Assembly (NCBI RefSeq): GCF_000620305.1
Contig: NZ_KK211105.1
Span: 64,501-128,500, forward strand
Direction of reading: 5' to 3'
DNA: 64,000 nucleotides
Origin: Desulfitibacter alkalitolerans DSM 16504
GTDB taxonomy: Bacteria > Bacillota > DSM-16504 > Desulfitibacterales > Desulfitibacteraceae
The position numbers and the translations under genes are program-made. This document shows positions 1-8,939 of the stretch, one piece after another (the stretch's first letter is position 1; each line of letters starts with the position of its first letter). A model generated the notes under the pieces. It saw nothing but the letters and a program-made list of their open reading frames with translations, searched no databases and had not been told where the DNA came from.

Positions 1-497
1 ATCTCCATGCTGTGGCGAATATTGGGACAAATTTTGTGGCCGTAGGCAATGGCGTTATTTTATTTTCTCAGGATAATGGTGTTTCCTGGGAAGAGGTAGT
101 GGTTAATGGCAATATTATTTTTAATGATGTTATTTATACTGGCTCTAAATTTATTGCTGTAGGTAATGGCGGAATTATTTATATTTCATTAGATGGTGTC
201 AATTGGTCATCACTAAATATTACTCATGCAAATTTAAATGGCATTACCTACACTACAGGAAAAATTGTTGTTGTAGGTACTGGAGGAAGTATTTTATATT
301 CCACAGACCATGGGTCAACCTGGTCATCAGCCACAAAGGGTACTACAAATAATCTTACAGATATAACCTATGGGTATAATTCCTTTGTAGCTGTCGGTGC
401 TAACGGTATTATTTTAAAATCAATAAATGGTGAACAATGGCAGATTATTCCAACCCCAGATATAACATTCAACCTGCTTTCGGTCACTGATCGTTAA
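1..497 (+). CDS. YCF48/BNR-like beta-propeller repeat protein (3' part)
   Basis: The reading frame is open to the first base of the window, so this is the C-terminal part of a larger protein; the GTG at 12 is probably internal. About 160 residues are visible. They form four repeats of roughly 40 residues, each with a FxAVGxxGxI core followed by an Asp-box-like S-x-D-x-G-x-x-W segment. This resembles BNR/YCF48-type propeller blades. Such domains are usually extracellular and mediate binding or assembly. It lies 19 bp upstream of a prepilin gene, so it may belong to a surface or pilus gene set that begins outside the window. I cannot assign a function. Confidence 0.6.
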   Translation, partial: LHAVANIGTNFVAVGNGVILFSQDNGVSWEEVVVNGNIIFNDVIYTGSKFIAVGNGGIIYISLDGVNWSSLNITHANLNGITYTTGKIVVVGTGGSILYSTDHGSTWSSATKGTTNNLTDITYGYNSFVAVGANGIILKSINGEQWQIIPTPDITFNLLSVTDR

Positions 498-516
498 ATA
501 AAATGTAGGTGAGCAT

Positions 517-1053
517 ATGAAATGTCTGTCAATTATTAAGAATATTAAAAACCAAGCAGGTCTTTCGTTAATAGAACTTGTATTAACACTAGTTTTATTA
601 GGTATGATTTTAGCCATTGGTTATAATTTTTTCTTCCTTGGATACACATCCTTTGTGAGAGGAGAAGCCCAATCAATTATTCAGAGCTATACAAGAAATA
701 CAGCCGCTATTATTACTAAAGATTTGCGTAACGCAACTAAAATAGGGGTTTTTAATGATTTAACAGATGCTGCCGTTCAAGCTAATGAAAGGGTTTTCTA
801 TTTAGAAAATAATAGGGTATATCACCAGCAGGGGACCAGCCAAATCCTATATGAAACAGAGCCTTTCATTTCTGATATTAACTTTGAATTAGAAGTTGCT
901 AATGATAAATATGTTTTAGTCTTTATAATTGAGGGCAATAAGGATGGAAAAACATATACTTTAGAATCAAATGTTTTATTAAATAACATTTCTGTCGGAA
1001 AAATTTTTGGTGAATCAGATATTACTGGCAAAGTCCTAAAATATAAAAAATAA
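517..1053 (+). CDS. Type IV prepilin-like minor pilin
   Basis: 178 residues. A short basic leader ends at Gly15 and is followed by LSLIELVLTLVLL, a class III prepilin signal with Glu at +5 and a hydrophobic stretch of about 20 residues. A prepilin peptidase should therefore cleave after Gly15 and methylate the new N-terminus. The C-terminal globular part has no motif I recognise; its size and layout fit a PilW/PilV-like minor pilin. An AGGTGAG ribosome site precedes the ATG. It follows the repeat protein closely and is separated from the main pilus cluster by the SLH gene and aroKB. Confidence 0.75.
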   Translation: MKCLSIIKNIKNQAGLSLIELVLTLVLLGMILAIGYNFFFLGYTSFVRGEAQSIIQSYTRNTAAIITKDLRNATKIGVFNDLTDAAVQANERVFYLENNRVYHQQGTSQILYETEPFISDINFELEVANDKYVLVFIIEGNKDGKTYTLESNVLLNNISVGKIFGESDITGKVLKYKK

Positions 1054-1144
1054 CTGTCCCTAATATTATAACCGGCCAGACAGGCATTTGTAATTCAACT
1101 AATTAAAAGCCAAGATATAGCATTTCAATGGGGGTGCTTAATGA

Positions 1145-2254
1145 ATGAAGAAAATGAGCCTGATTTTTACGCTGCTTATATTAAAAACCTTTGTATTTGC
1201 AACAAGTGCTTATGCTTTTGTTACCATTCAGGATAAGTACTATGCTGCAGATAGAATGGTCAACCTGGGGATTATTCAGGGTTTTCCAGATGGATTACTT
1301 GGGCTTGAACAAAGCATTACCAGGGCTCAATTTGCCAGGATTGCTATGACATTAAAGGGTTTTAATGAAGAAGACGCCTTAAGAGAAAATTATAACTACT
1401 TTAGAGATGTTGCAGGGGGTCAGTGGTTTACCGGTTGGATTAACCTTGCATATAAGCATGAGTTTATAAGGGGGGATCCTTCGGGACATTTTAGACCCAA
1501 TGATGCAATATCCTATCAAGAAGCAATTACAATAATACTTAGGCTTCTGGGATATGAAAATCTTCCAAATCATTGGCCAACAAATTATCTTGAAAAAGCT
1601 GAGGAGATAGGTCTTATTCAAGGAGTATTCCAAGGGCCGCACCTGCCTGCACCACGTGGAGATGTTTTTGTCCTTTTAAACAGGGCTTTGGACATGCATG
1701 TGGTTTCCTGGAATACTCAGGAAGGCAAGTTTTTACCCAATGAAGCTAAAGATACACTGCTAACAGCAATGCTAAGGAAGGAGAAAGAAAGGCAGATAGC
1801 AGGACAGCTCTACTACGGCATTGCTGCTGAGAATCCCATTAACAGGGGAGGCCAATGGGTTGTTAAAATCAATGTTGCTGGAGCGGGTATTGGTGAGTAT
1901 ATTGTAGAAAAGCGAACCACCCTTCAGCAGGGAGATTTAGTAAAGTTTAAAGCGTACAGTGATGGAGAAGTTAATATTCTTACCAGACTTAGCAGCAGTA
2001 CAGCTACAAGGTTCAGAGATGTGTACAAAACAGTTGGCTCTAGAGAAGGAGATTATATTGAGTTAGAGCCCACAGCAGAAGGAGGCAGTACATTCTGGTA
2101 CCAATTTACAGACGACACCTTGATCTTTGATTCTGATAATTGGCGGTACAACACCAGCCTGCAAAGATCTGCCATTAAGGAAAGGGATAGGGTTATAGTA
2201 CTAGAAGAAAATAGGGTTCTTAAGGTCATCTTGAAAGTGAACTATATTAGATGA
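1145..2254 (+). CDS. SLH-domain surface protein
   Basis: 369 residues with an N-terminal signal peptide (basic start, hydrophobic core, likely cleavage after the ATSAYA segment near residue 24). Residues 30 to about 185 hold two to three S-layer homology repeats, seen as A-x-x-M-V-x-L-G-I-I-Q-G-F-x-D-G and I-T-R-A-Q-F-A-R-I. SLH repeats anchor proteins to pyruvylated cell-wall polymers, so this should be an exported cell-surface protein. The C-terminal 180 residues match no family I know. The ATG at 1145 is used rather than the out-of-frame ATG at 1141; a GGGGGTG ribosome site lies before it. A long gap (2255-2562) follows. Confidence 0.8.
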   Translation: MKKMSLIFTLLILKTFVFATSAYAFVTIQDKYYAADRMVNLGIIQGFPDGLLGLEQSITRAQFARIAMTLKGFNEEDALRENYNYFRDVAGGQWFTGWINLAYKHEFIRGDPSGHFRPNDAISYQEAITIILRLLGYENLPNHWPTNYLEKAEEIGLIQGVFQGPHLPAPRGDVFVLLNRALDMHVVSWNTQEGKFLPNEAKDTLLTAMLRKEKERQIAGQLYYGIAAENPINRGGQWVVKINVAGAGIGEYIVEKRTTLQQGDLVKFKAYSDGEVNILTRLSSSTATRFRDVYKTVGSREGDYIELEPTAEGGSTFWYQFTDDTLIFDSDNWRYNTSLQRSAIKERDRVIVLEENRVLKVILKVNYIR

Positions 2255-2483
2255 CAGGAGAATAAATAAGGGTTGCTCTAAATTTAAAAAGTGTGAAATC
2301 TATCAAAATGAATTAAGAAAAAATACATGGAAAAGGGACTTATATTTGGCCATTTGGTAAAAAATAAATAGGAAATTTTGTAGTTTTTCAGACTACAGTC
2401 AGTCAGAGGCGGGGGCATAGGTGAAGGGTTATGGTATAGTTAGGGAAATAAATGGATCAAATTTAAAAAATCCAAACTGTTTA

Positions 2484-2513
2484 TTGATTAATTGCACATT
2501 AAAGCCATATAAT
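2484..2513 (+). promoter_or_regulatory. Predicted sigma-A promoter of aroK
   Basis: TTGATT at 2484-2489 and a perfect TATAAT at 2508-2513 are separated by 18 bp, 50 bp upstream of the aroK start. The rest of the 2255-2562 gap is AT-rich. Apart from a 6-bp hairpin near 2378-2396 I see no riboswitch, terminator or further gene in it. Confidence 0.55.
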
Positions 2514-2562
2514 TAATATGTAATATTTGTATCAATAAAATGACAACGTGAGGCGGTTGGGG

Positions 2563-3078
2563 ATGAATAATAATATTGTTTTGATAGGATTTATGGGTTC
2601 AGGAAAAACTGCTGTAGGGAAGAGATTGGCAAACAAGTTAAAAATGGGTTTTTTTGATACTGATGAAAACATAGAAAAGGTATCAGGAATGAGTATTGGA
2701 AAGATTTTTAATGATTATGGAGAGATAAGGTTTCGTTCTGAGGAAACATTAGCAGTTAAAAGGGCTTGTGCTCTTAATAATTCTGTTATAGCCACAGGTG
2801 GGGGAGCTGTGTTAATTCCTGAAAATCTTGAATTGCTTAAAAAAAGTGGAGTTATTGTGGCCCTAGATGCAAGTCCTGAAGAAATTCAAAAAAGGGTCTC
2901 TAAGAGAAACAGTTTTAGACCACTTCTAGGTAATGATAAATCCCTAGAGAACATCACCAGACTGCTTAAAAAAAGGGTACCAGTCTATCAACAAGCCAAC
3001 TATAGGGTGGATACTACTGGTAAAGAGTTGGAAACAGTTGTTGATGAAATAATGGAGTTGCTAAAGAATAATGAATAA
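2563..3078 (+). CDS. aroK: Shikimate kinase
   Basis: 171 residues. It phosphorylates shikimate with ATP to shikimate 3-phosphate in the chorismate pathway in the cytosol. Visible motifs are the P-loop GFMGSGKT near residues 8-15, the shikimate-binding DTD and RFRSEE segments, the GGG motif (ATGGGA) and a lid region rich in Arg/Lys. The length is normal for AroK. The frame extends upstream to a GTG at 2548, but the ATG at 2563 with the GAGGCGG ribosome site is preferred. The gene overlaps aroB by 8 bp, so the two are translationally coupled. Confidence 0.93.
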   Translation: MNNNIVLIGFMGSGKTAVGKRLANKLKMGFFDTDENIEKVSGMSIGKIFNDYGEIRFRSEETLAVKRACALNNSVIATGGGAVLIPENLELLKKSGVIVALDASPEEIQKRVSKRNSFRPLLGNDKSLENITRLLKKRVPVYQQANYRVDTTGKELETVVDEIMELLKNNE

Positions 3079-4150
3079 ACTACACATTGGATTGGGACAA
3101 AACAGTTATGATATTTTACTATACCATGGTGCTTTAAATGAAATTAAAAATCAACTGGGTTTCTTAGGCAATACTAAAATGTGCTGTATTGTTTCTCAGA
3201 ATAATATTTTCAAGCATCATGGCCTTGAACTATATAAAACATTAAAAAAAGCAGGCTTTAAGGTTCATATACATATTATTCCAGATGGGGAAGTGGCTAA
3301 AAGTACAGATTACTGCAATAGGTTGTATGAGTTTCTCCTGGCAAAAAACTATGATAGACATTCACTTCTTGTAGCCTTTGGTGGCGGCGTTGTGGGAGAT
3401 TTAACAGGCTTTGTTGCTGCAACTTATATGAGGGGTATCCCCTATATACAAATTCCCACGACACTACTGTCATCTGTTGACAGCAGTGTAGGTGGAAAAA
3501 CTGGCATCAATTTTGGTGGGATTAAGAATATTGTGGGATCTTTCTATCAGCCAAAGCTTGTAGTTATAGATACTAACTTTTTAAAAACCCTGCCCCTTGA
3601 TGAATTTAAAGCCGGCCTGGGGGAAGTGATAAAGTATGCTATACTTGATGGCGAGGAATTTTTCACAGATTTATATAATGATATTCATATAATTAATTCT
3701 AGTCATGCCAAACTACCGCAAATTATAAAAAGATGCTGTGAAATTAAAGCCAAAATAGTGGAAGCTGATGAAAAAGAAACTTCAGGCAGCAGAATGCTTC
3801 TAAACTTAGGCCACACAATGGGCCATGCAGTTGAAGTTTTAGCAGGCTTTAAGCATGGAGAAGCTGTTAGTATTGGTATGGCTTATGCAGCTAGATTATC
3901 CAACCAATTAGGTCATTTATCTGACCATGATACTAGTCGGATAATAGAAATAATCAAAAAGTCAGGTTTGCCCTGGGAGGTACCGTGTCATTTAAGTAGT
4001 GCTGCTTTATTTAAGCTTATAGAAAAGGATAAAAAGCAAAGCAAGGGCAATATGAACTGGATCTTACCTCATGGAATAGGCGATGTTAGAATTCATTCAA
4101 TAAGACAAGTGGACGCTTCCTATCTTATTAAGGTTCTCAAAAAATGCTAG
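3071..4150 (+). CDS. aroB: 3-Dehydroquinate synthase
   Basis: 359 residues. It converts DAHP to 3-dehydroquinate, the second step of the shikimate pathway, using NAD and a divalent metal. Diagnostic segments are DGEVAKS, the nucleotide-binding GGGVVGDLTGF, PTTLLSSVDSSVGGKTGIN, GLGEVIKYA and the metal-binding LNLGHTMGHAVE and HGEAVSIG motifs. The length is usual for the family. It is the second gene of a two-gene aroK-aroB unit closed by a terminator at 4205-4230; aroQ lies 11 kb downstream. Confidence 0.95.
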   Translation: MNKLHIGLGQNSYDILLYHGALNEIKNQLGFLGNTKMCCIVSQNNIFKHHGLELYKTLKKAGFKVHIHIIPDGEVAKSTDYCNRLYEFLLAKNYDRHSLLVAFGGGVVGDLTGFVAATYMRGIPYIQIPTTLLSSVDSSVGGKTGINFGGIKNIVGSFYQPKLVVIDTNFLKTLPLDEFKAGLGEVIKYAILDGEEFFTDLYNDIHIINSSHAKLPQIIKRCCEIKAKIVEADEKETSGSRMLLNLGHTMGHAVEVLAGFKHGEAVSIGMAYAARLSNQLGHLSDHDTSRIIEIIKKSGLPWEVPCHLSSAALFKLIEKDKKQSKGNMNWILPHGIGDVRIHSIRQVDASYLIKVLKKC

Positions 4151-4204
4151 CTGCCAACACTAAATAGAAACATATGTCATATTAGTATATATAAACACTA
4201 AATT

Positions 4205-4230
4205 AACACTTGCAAAGCAGGTGTTTTCTT
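4205..4230 (+). terminator. Rho-independent terminator after aroB
   Basis: A 9-bp stem (4205-4213 with 4217-4225, one G-T pair) has an AAA loop and is followed by TTCTT. It separates aroKB from the pilus cluster. Confidence 0.7.
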
Positions 4231-4359
4231 ACTATCAGGAAGTATAAGTTCTAAATTTTTTTAAAAATTTTCTTCAATTTTGCAGGAAATTGTATTAGTT
4301 ACAAGAAATATAAGATAAAACATATTTAAACAAATTTAAAAGGATTAAGCAGGATTACC

Positions 4360-5883
4360 ATGGATAAGAAAAATACTCAAATCAATACAGAAGTTTTAAA
4401 TCTCATACCAAAATCTATTATCCTACGACACAGAGTATTTCCTATGGAATTACAGGAAAAGGTTCTCAAAGTGGCGGTAGTGGATTCCTTTAATGTAGTT
4501 GCCTTTGACGATATCTATCTTGCAACAGGTTATGAAGTTGAGCCTGTTGTAGTCAGTGAGGAAGACCTGGATCAATTGCTAGATAAATACTTTGGCTATT
4601 CGGAATTAGACAGTAACACCATTAAAGAAATTCTAGAAATAAATGAAGATGACAATTCTAGTCTTGATATTAATCAAAATTCCATTTCTGAATTAGAAAT
4701 AAATGATGCTCCCATCATCAAGGTTGTTAACTCTCTGATTCACAGAGCTGTAATGCTAAAGGCCAGCGACATACATATTGAACCACTGCAGGACATGGTT
4801 AAGGTTCGCTTCCGAAAGGATGGAGTTTTAATTGACATTACAAACCTGCCAAGAGCCTTTACGTCATTAATAGCCTCAAGAATAAAGATTATTGGCAAAA
4901 TGGATATTGCTGAAAAGAGACTTCCCCAGGATGGCAGAGCAAATATAACGTTGAATAAAAAACAGGTTGATTTGAGGATATCTTCCCTGCCTACAGTACA
5001 TGGTGAAAAAGTCGTCATTCGTATTTTAGATAAATCAACTATGTTCCTTGGGTTGGATATGCTTGGCATGGAGGAAAGGACTCTAAGCATCTATAAAAAG
5101 CTTATCAAAAGGCCCCATGGGATGATTTTATTTACTGGACCAACTGGGAGTGGGAAAACAACATCTTTGTACGCAACTTTAAACTACTTAAAAAATCCTC
5201 TTCAAAACATTGTGACCATAGAGGACCCAGTTGAATATGTACTTCCAGGTATTAATCAGACAGGCGTTAATAATAAAATAGGATTAAATTTTGCATCAGG
5301 GTTAAGGGCTATCTTACGTCAGGACCCTGATATTATTATGTTAGGGGAGATTAGAGATAGTGAAACAGCAGGGGTAGCGGTACAGGCTGCCATCACCGGG
5401 CATCTTGTTTTTAGTACCCTGCATACAAACAATGCCTCTGGTGCAATAGCAAGACTTATTGATATGGATATCGAGCCCTTCTTGGTGTCCTCTGCAGTCA
5501 TAGGAGTAATAGCCCAGCGACTAGTGAGAAAAATATGTGATGACTGCAGACTAGAATATGTGGTTCCAATAGATTCAATTGAAAGGACTATTTTAAAAAA
5601 ATCACCTAATGAATCATTAATTTTATACAAGGGCAGGGGATGTAATAGATGTAATCATACTGGGTATAATGGCCGAGTGGCTTTATTTGAAATTCTCCTT
5701 ATTACAGGTGATATTCATAAACTAATTCTTAATAAAGCATCTACAGGAGATATTTTTGTTAAGGCTGCTGATGAAGGTATGATGACTTTTTCTCAGGATG
5801 GTATTTCCAAGGCTTTACAGGGCATTACAACATTAGAAGAAGTAAATAGGGTTGTTTTTGGAGTAATAGATGGATACTCTTAA
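4360..5883 (+). CDS. pilB: Type IV pilus assembly ATPase PilB/GspE
   Basis: 507 residues. This is the cytoplasmic hexameric ATPase that powers pilus extension. A short N-terminal MshEN/GspE-N-like region is followed by the AAA-type secretion ATPase domain with Walker A GPTGSGKTT near residue 262, Asp box DPDIIMLGEIRD near 322, and His box segments (TGHLVFSTLHTNNA). A tetracysteine zinc site CxxC...CxxC near residues 392 and 428 is typical of PilB/GspE and argues against PilT. It is the first gene of the pilus cluster, 30 bp before pilC. Whether the machine builds a type IV pilus or a competence pseudopilus cannot be told from this gene alone. Confidence 0.9.
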   Translation: MDKKNTQINTEVLNLIPKSIILRHRVFPMELQEKVLKVAVVDSFNVVAFDDIYLATGYEVEPVVVSEEDLDQLLDKYFGYSELDSNTIKEILEINEDDNSSLDINQNSISELEINDAPIIKVVNSLIHRAVMLKASDIHIEPLQDMVKVRFRKDGVLIDITNLPRAFTSLIASRIKIIGKMDIAEKRLPQDGRANITLNKKQVDLRISSLPTVHGEKVVIRILDKSTMFLGLDMLGMEERTLSIYKKLIKRPHGMILFTGPTGSGKTTSLYATLNYLKNPLQNIVTIEDPVEYVLPGINQTGVNNKIGLNFASGLRAILRQDPDIIMLGEIRDSETAGVAVQAAITGHLVFSTLHTNNASGAIARLIDMDIEPFLVSSAVIGVIAQRLVRKICDDCRLEYVVPIDSIERTILKKSPNESLILYKGRGCNRCNHTGYNGRVALFEILLITGDIHKLILNKASTGDIFVKAADEGMMTFSQDGISKALQGITTLEEVNRVVFGVIDGYS

Positions 5884-5912
5884 AAATACATCTAAAATGA
5901 GTGGTGTAAAAA

Positions 5913-7112
5913 ATGACTATATATAACTACCGGGTAATGGACCATAAGGGTCAGTACCAGGAGGGTACAATTGAAGCTGAAGACATAAAATCTGCTGCAA
6001 ATAGATTAAGAGAGCAAGGACTTTATGTTGTAAAGCTTGATACTAATAGAAGAAGTTTAGACCTTATTGATTACTTTTCCTCTGTTAAATCCATTGACCT
6101 TGCAAGTTTAAATCAGCAGCTTGGTGTACTGGTCAATGCGGGTATACCCCTTGTTTCCGCCTTGGAGGTTGTTGAAAAACAGACAGATAACCCTAAAATG
6201 CAAAAGGCTATAACCAGTGTTAAAGCTTCTCTGAGAGAAGGTAAAACCTTCTACCACAGCTTAAAACAGCATTCAAATATATTTGATTCTATGATGCTAA
6301 ATATGGTGCAAGCAGGAGAATTAGGAGGGGTTTTAGGAAATATATTATTTAGACTAAGTGAGCATTACGAAAGAGAGCACGAAGTCAAGGAAAAGGTAAA
6401 GGCAGCAATGACCTATCCAGTACTGGTTTTGGTAATGTCAGTTGCCGCTGTTATATTTATGATCATTTTCATATTACCAGTATTTGCAGGAATGCTTGGC
6501 GAAATGTCTAATGCACTTCCTATACCAACCAAGATTCTAATAAGCTTTAGTGGTATTTTATTAAACTACTGGCATTTAAATCTTTTAATTTTATTTAGTA
6601 TGTCGGTCTCCTTTATCCTGTATTCACGTTCGTTAACAGGAAGAGCATTAGTGGATAAGATAAGAATTGGGTTTCCCTTGCTTGGAGATTTACATAAAAA
6701 GATTATAGTGGCACGTTTTTGTAGAACTCTTGGCATCCTTCTGGGTGCAGGAGTGCCTATCCTACATGCTCTAGAGGTTACAAGTCAGACAACAGACAAC
6801 TCAATTTTTATGCAGGCCTTGACCAGGTGTAGAGATGTTGTAATGGATGGTAAAAGCATGGTAAAGCCCCTGCTGGATTCAGGCATATTCCCCTACATGG
6901 TTGCCCATATGGCAAAGGTGGGAGAGGAAACTGGCAAATTAGATGTGCTGCTTATACAGGTTGGAGATTATTTTCAGAGGGAAGTTGACCGTAAAATGGA
7001 TAACCTGTCTAAACTCATTGAACCGGCTATGATAATAATTGTAGGTGGCTTGGTTGGATTTTTAGTATTATCAATGGTCCTACCCATGTTTACAATAATA
7101 TCCTCCTTTTGA
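5913..7112 (+). CDS. pilC: Type IV pilus inner-membrane platform protein PilC/GspF
   Basis: 399 residues with the two repeated T2SSF domains of the family (residues about 65-190 and 270-390). Three long hydrophobic segments lie near residues 167-190, 208-235 and 370-395. Conserved segments include LNQQLGVLVNAGIPL and the matching FCRTLGILLGAGVPI in the second repeat. PilC forms the membrane platform that couples PilB ATP hydrolysis to pilin insertion. The length is normal, and it sits directly after pilB as in most Gram-positive pilus loci. Confidence 0.92.
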   Translation: MTIYNYRVMDHKGQYQEGTIEAEDIKSAANRLREQGLYVVKLDTNRRSLDLIDYFSSVKSIDLASLNQQLGVLVNAGIPLVSALEVVEKQTDNPKMQKAITSVKASLREGKTFYHSLKQHSNIFDSMMLNMVQAGELGGVLGNILFRLSEHYEREHEVKEKVKAAMTYPVLVLVMSVAAVIFMIIFILPVFAGMLGEMSNALPIPTKILISFSGILLNYWHLNLLILFSMSVSFILYSRSLTGRALVDKIRIGFPLLGDLHKKIIVARFCRTLGILLGAGVPILHALEVTSQTTDNSIFMQALTRCRDVVMDGKSMVKPLLDSGIFPYMVAHMAKVGEETGKLDVLLIQVGDYFQREVDRKMDNLSKLIEPAMIIIVGGLVGFLVLSMVLPMFTIISSF

Positions 7113-7136
7113 AAATCTGTGGTGAGGTTGATTTTA

Positions 7137-7589
7137 ATGCTTAATAAAAATTATTCAAAAGGGTTTACGTTAATAGAGCTTGTGATAGTAATTGCAATAT
7201 TAGGAATTCTTATGGGAATTGCTGCACCTGTGATAAATCAAACTGTAGAAAGACATGCACTTGCTGCATATGCACGTGAATTTGCAGGTGACATCAGGCT
7301 TGTACGTCATAGAAACATTAACGGTGAATCAACAGTTAAGGTACAAATCCTAGGTGATAAATATGTAATTAAAAAAGGCACGGTAATTTTAGAAACCAAA
7401 AATGCCCCCAAAGGGGTAAGATTTCTGGACATCTTTGGCTCAGAAATATACTTTTCTGGTTTTGGAGTTCCCCTTGGAGTAGGGCCAGCTACTATAGATA
7501 TAACCAACAGCTATGGAAACATTTATGAAGTTACTATTATGGTTGCCACCGGCAGGGTACGTGTTAGACCTCACCCTGATAAGTGGTGA
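7137..7589 (+). CDS. GspH/FimT-like minor prepilin
   Basis: 150 residues. The prepilin leader ends KG and is followed by FTLIELVIVIAILGILMGIA, an exact class III signal with Glu at +5. The short pseudopilin body has a G-V-R-F-L run and a C-terminal VATGRVRV strand typical of GspH/FimT minor pilins. The ATG at 7137 is favoured by GGTGAGG upstream; the frame also allows GTG at 7119. It is the first of four small prepilin-like genes after pilC. Confidence 0.85.
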   Translation: MLNKNYSKGFTLIELVIVIAILGILMGIAAPVINQTVERHALAAYAREFAGDIRLVRHRNINGESTVKVQILGDKYVIKKGTVILETKNAPKGVRFLDIFGSEIYFSGFGVPLGVGPATIDITNSYGNIYEVTIMVATGRVRVRPHPDKW

Positions 7590-7615
7590 AATTTTTTGAT
7601 AAGTGTGGTGGTTAA

Positions 7616-7987
7616 ATGATTTTTTTTTCAGATTCAAAAGGATTGACACTCATAGAGGTGGTGATAGCCTCACTTTTGCTGGTTTCAGTCCTGGCTCCCA
7701 TATTTACATTGATGCACTCTTGTTTAGGCAGCTATCATTCCGCTGGAGATAGAAGTCAGCTTGTTGTGGCAGGCAAGGGTATAATGGAAGAAACCCTTGC
7801 ATCAAAGGACTATACCATAAAGCAACATAGTGGATTAACCTATTCTGGAGACATCAATTTAAAATATGACTTATCCATCAGCTCTTATCAAGGTAACCAT
7901 AATCTACGAAATATTGAAGTCAGGGTTTATGTAAGTGGCAAGCCTGACAAACAGCTCTATCTTAATACAATTAGGACTGTAAGATGA
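7616..7987 (+). CDS. PilV/GspI-like minor prepilin
   Basis: 123 residues with a KG|LTLIEVVIASLLLVSVLAP prepilin N-terminus, giving a cleavable leader of about 9 residues and Glu at +5. The small globular domain contains a central G-K-G-I-M-E-E-T segment like other PilV/GspI proteins. The next prepilin gene overlaps its end by 4 bp, so translation is probably coupled. It likely contributes to the priming complex at the pilus tip. Confidence 0.82.
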   Translation: MIFFSDSKGLTLIEVVIASLLLVSVLAPIFTLMHSCLGSYHSAGDRSQLVVAGKGIMEETLASKDYTIKQHSGLTYSGDINLKYDLSISSYQGNHNLRNIEVRVYVSGKPDKQLYLNTIRTVR

Positions 7988-8445
7988 GAGATGAAAAGGG
8001 TTTAACCCTAATAGAATTAATAGTAACATTAACAATTATTTCCTTTCTGCTGGGTGGCATTTATGTAATATTAGGGGGTACTTTTAAGGTTTGGCTGCAG
8101 GGAAGTGAGAAGATGGATATTCAGCAAAATGCCAGGATTGCTATCAATACCTTGGAAACTGAAATTCGAAGGGCTGATAGAGTAAACGTCAATAGTAGTC
8201 CTACTAGTTTAAATCTTACCATAAATGGCCGACTTACCCGCTACTATTTAAGTGGCACCCAACTATTAAGAAATGTAAGTGGGGAGGGAAATAACCCTGT
8301 TGCTTACAATATAAAACAGCTAAAGTTTACATATTATCCAACAGTTAATTCTTGCTCACTAGTAGAAATATATATGGAGCTTGAAAGTCAGGGCTATGTG
8401 TATAAGATTGCTTCAAAGGTTAATGTTCGTGCAGCAGACTTCTAA
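7984..8445 (+). CDS. PilW/GspJ-like minor prepilin
   Basis: 153 residues. N-terminal MRDEKG|LTLIELIVTLTII is a classic prepilin signal with a six-residue leader. The following segment, with Q-Q-N-A-R-I-A-I-N-T-L-E-x-E-I-R-R-A-D, is the hallmark of the PilW/GspJ family. It starts inside the stop region of the preceding minor pilin (4-bp overlap) and fits an assembly set of GspH-, GspI- and GspJ-like proteins. Confidence 0.85.
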   Translation: MRDEKGLTLIELIVTLTIISFLLGGIYVILGGTFKVWLQGSEKMDIQQNARIAINTLETEIRRADRVNVNSSPTSLNLTINGRLTRYYLSGTQLLRNVSGEGNNPVAYNIKQLKFTYYPTVNSCSLVEIYMELESQGYVYKIASKVNVRAADF

Positions 8446-8472
8446 GCAGATGATAGATAAGGAGTATGAACC

Positions 8473-8913
8473 ATGGGAGAAAAGGGCGTTGCAATGCTTT
8501 CAGTGATACTTGTAATACTAATAACAATAGTGCTCCTCAATGGATTAATGGCAATGACAATTACGGAAGTAAAGATTTCTTTTAATGATCAATATGCAGC
8601 ACAGGCTATTTATTTAGCTGAGGCAGGAAATGAACTGGCTCTAGATTATCTCTATGACAATCCATATTTTCGTGGTGAGCTTTTAAATTTATCAGCTTTT
8701 GATAAGCCTTTCTATCTAGGAGAGGGGAGGATCAATAGTATTAGAGTTGAAAACAGCTCACCTAATGTAAGGATTACTTCAACAGGGGAGGTGGAGGGAA
8801 TCGTGAGAAAAGCAGCCCTCCTAGTAAGAATAAGCTTAATTCAAAATGAAGGTGAAGGTGAGGAGGTTACTGAAATTTTTATAGATAAAATAAAATGGCT
8901 ATATGCTTTTTAG
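8473..8913 (+). CDS. PilX-like pilus assembly protein
   Basis: 146 residues. A short N-terminus is followed by a 20-residue hydrophobic helix (AMLSVILVILITIVLLNGLM) and then T-x-x-E-V-K-I-S-x-N-D-x-x-A-x-Q-A-x-Y-L-A-E-A-G-x-E, the PilX N-terminal signature. As in other PilX/GspK-like proteins the prepilin motif is degenerate (GEKGVAMLSV, no Glu at +5). It follows the three minor prepilins and precedes pilM, which supports a tip or GspK-like role. Confidence 0.75.
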   Translation: MGEKGVAMLSVILVILITIVLLNGLMAMTITEVKISFNDQYAAQAIYLAEAGNELALDYLYDNPYFRGELLNLSAFDKPFYLGEGRINSIRVENSSPNVRITSTGEVEGIVRKAALLVRISLIQNEGEGEEVTEIFIDKIKWLYAF

Positions 8914-8939
8914 TTTAAAAAACCAGAGGTGGGGTATCT

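Noticed and set aside
12-497. A complete gene starting at the GTG at 12
   Set aside because: The frame is open upstream to the window edge and the first visible repeat is incomplete, so the true start is outside the window.
2255-2480. Riboswitch or T-box in the long gap before aroK
   Set aside because: No T-box motif, conserved riboswitch core or terminator structure is visible; only a short hairpin.
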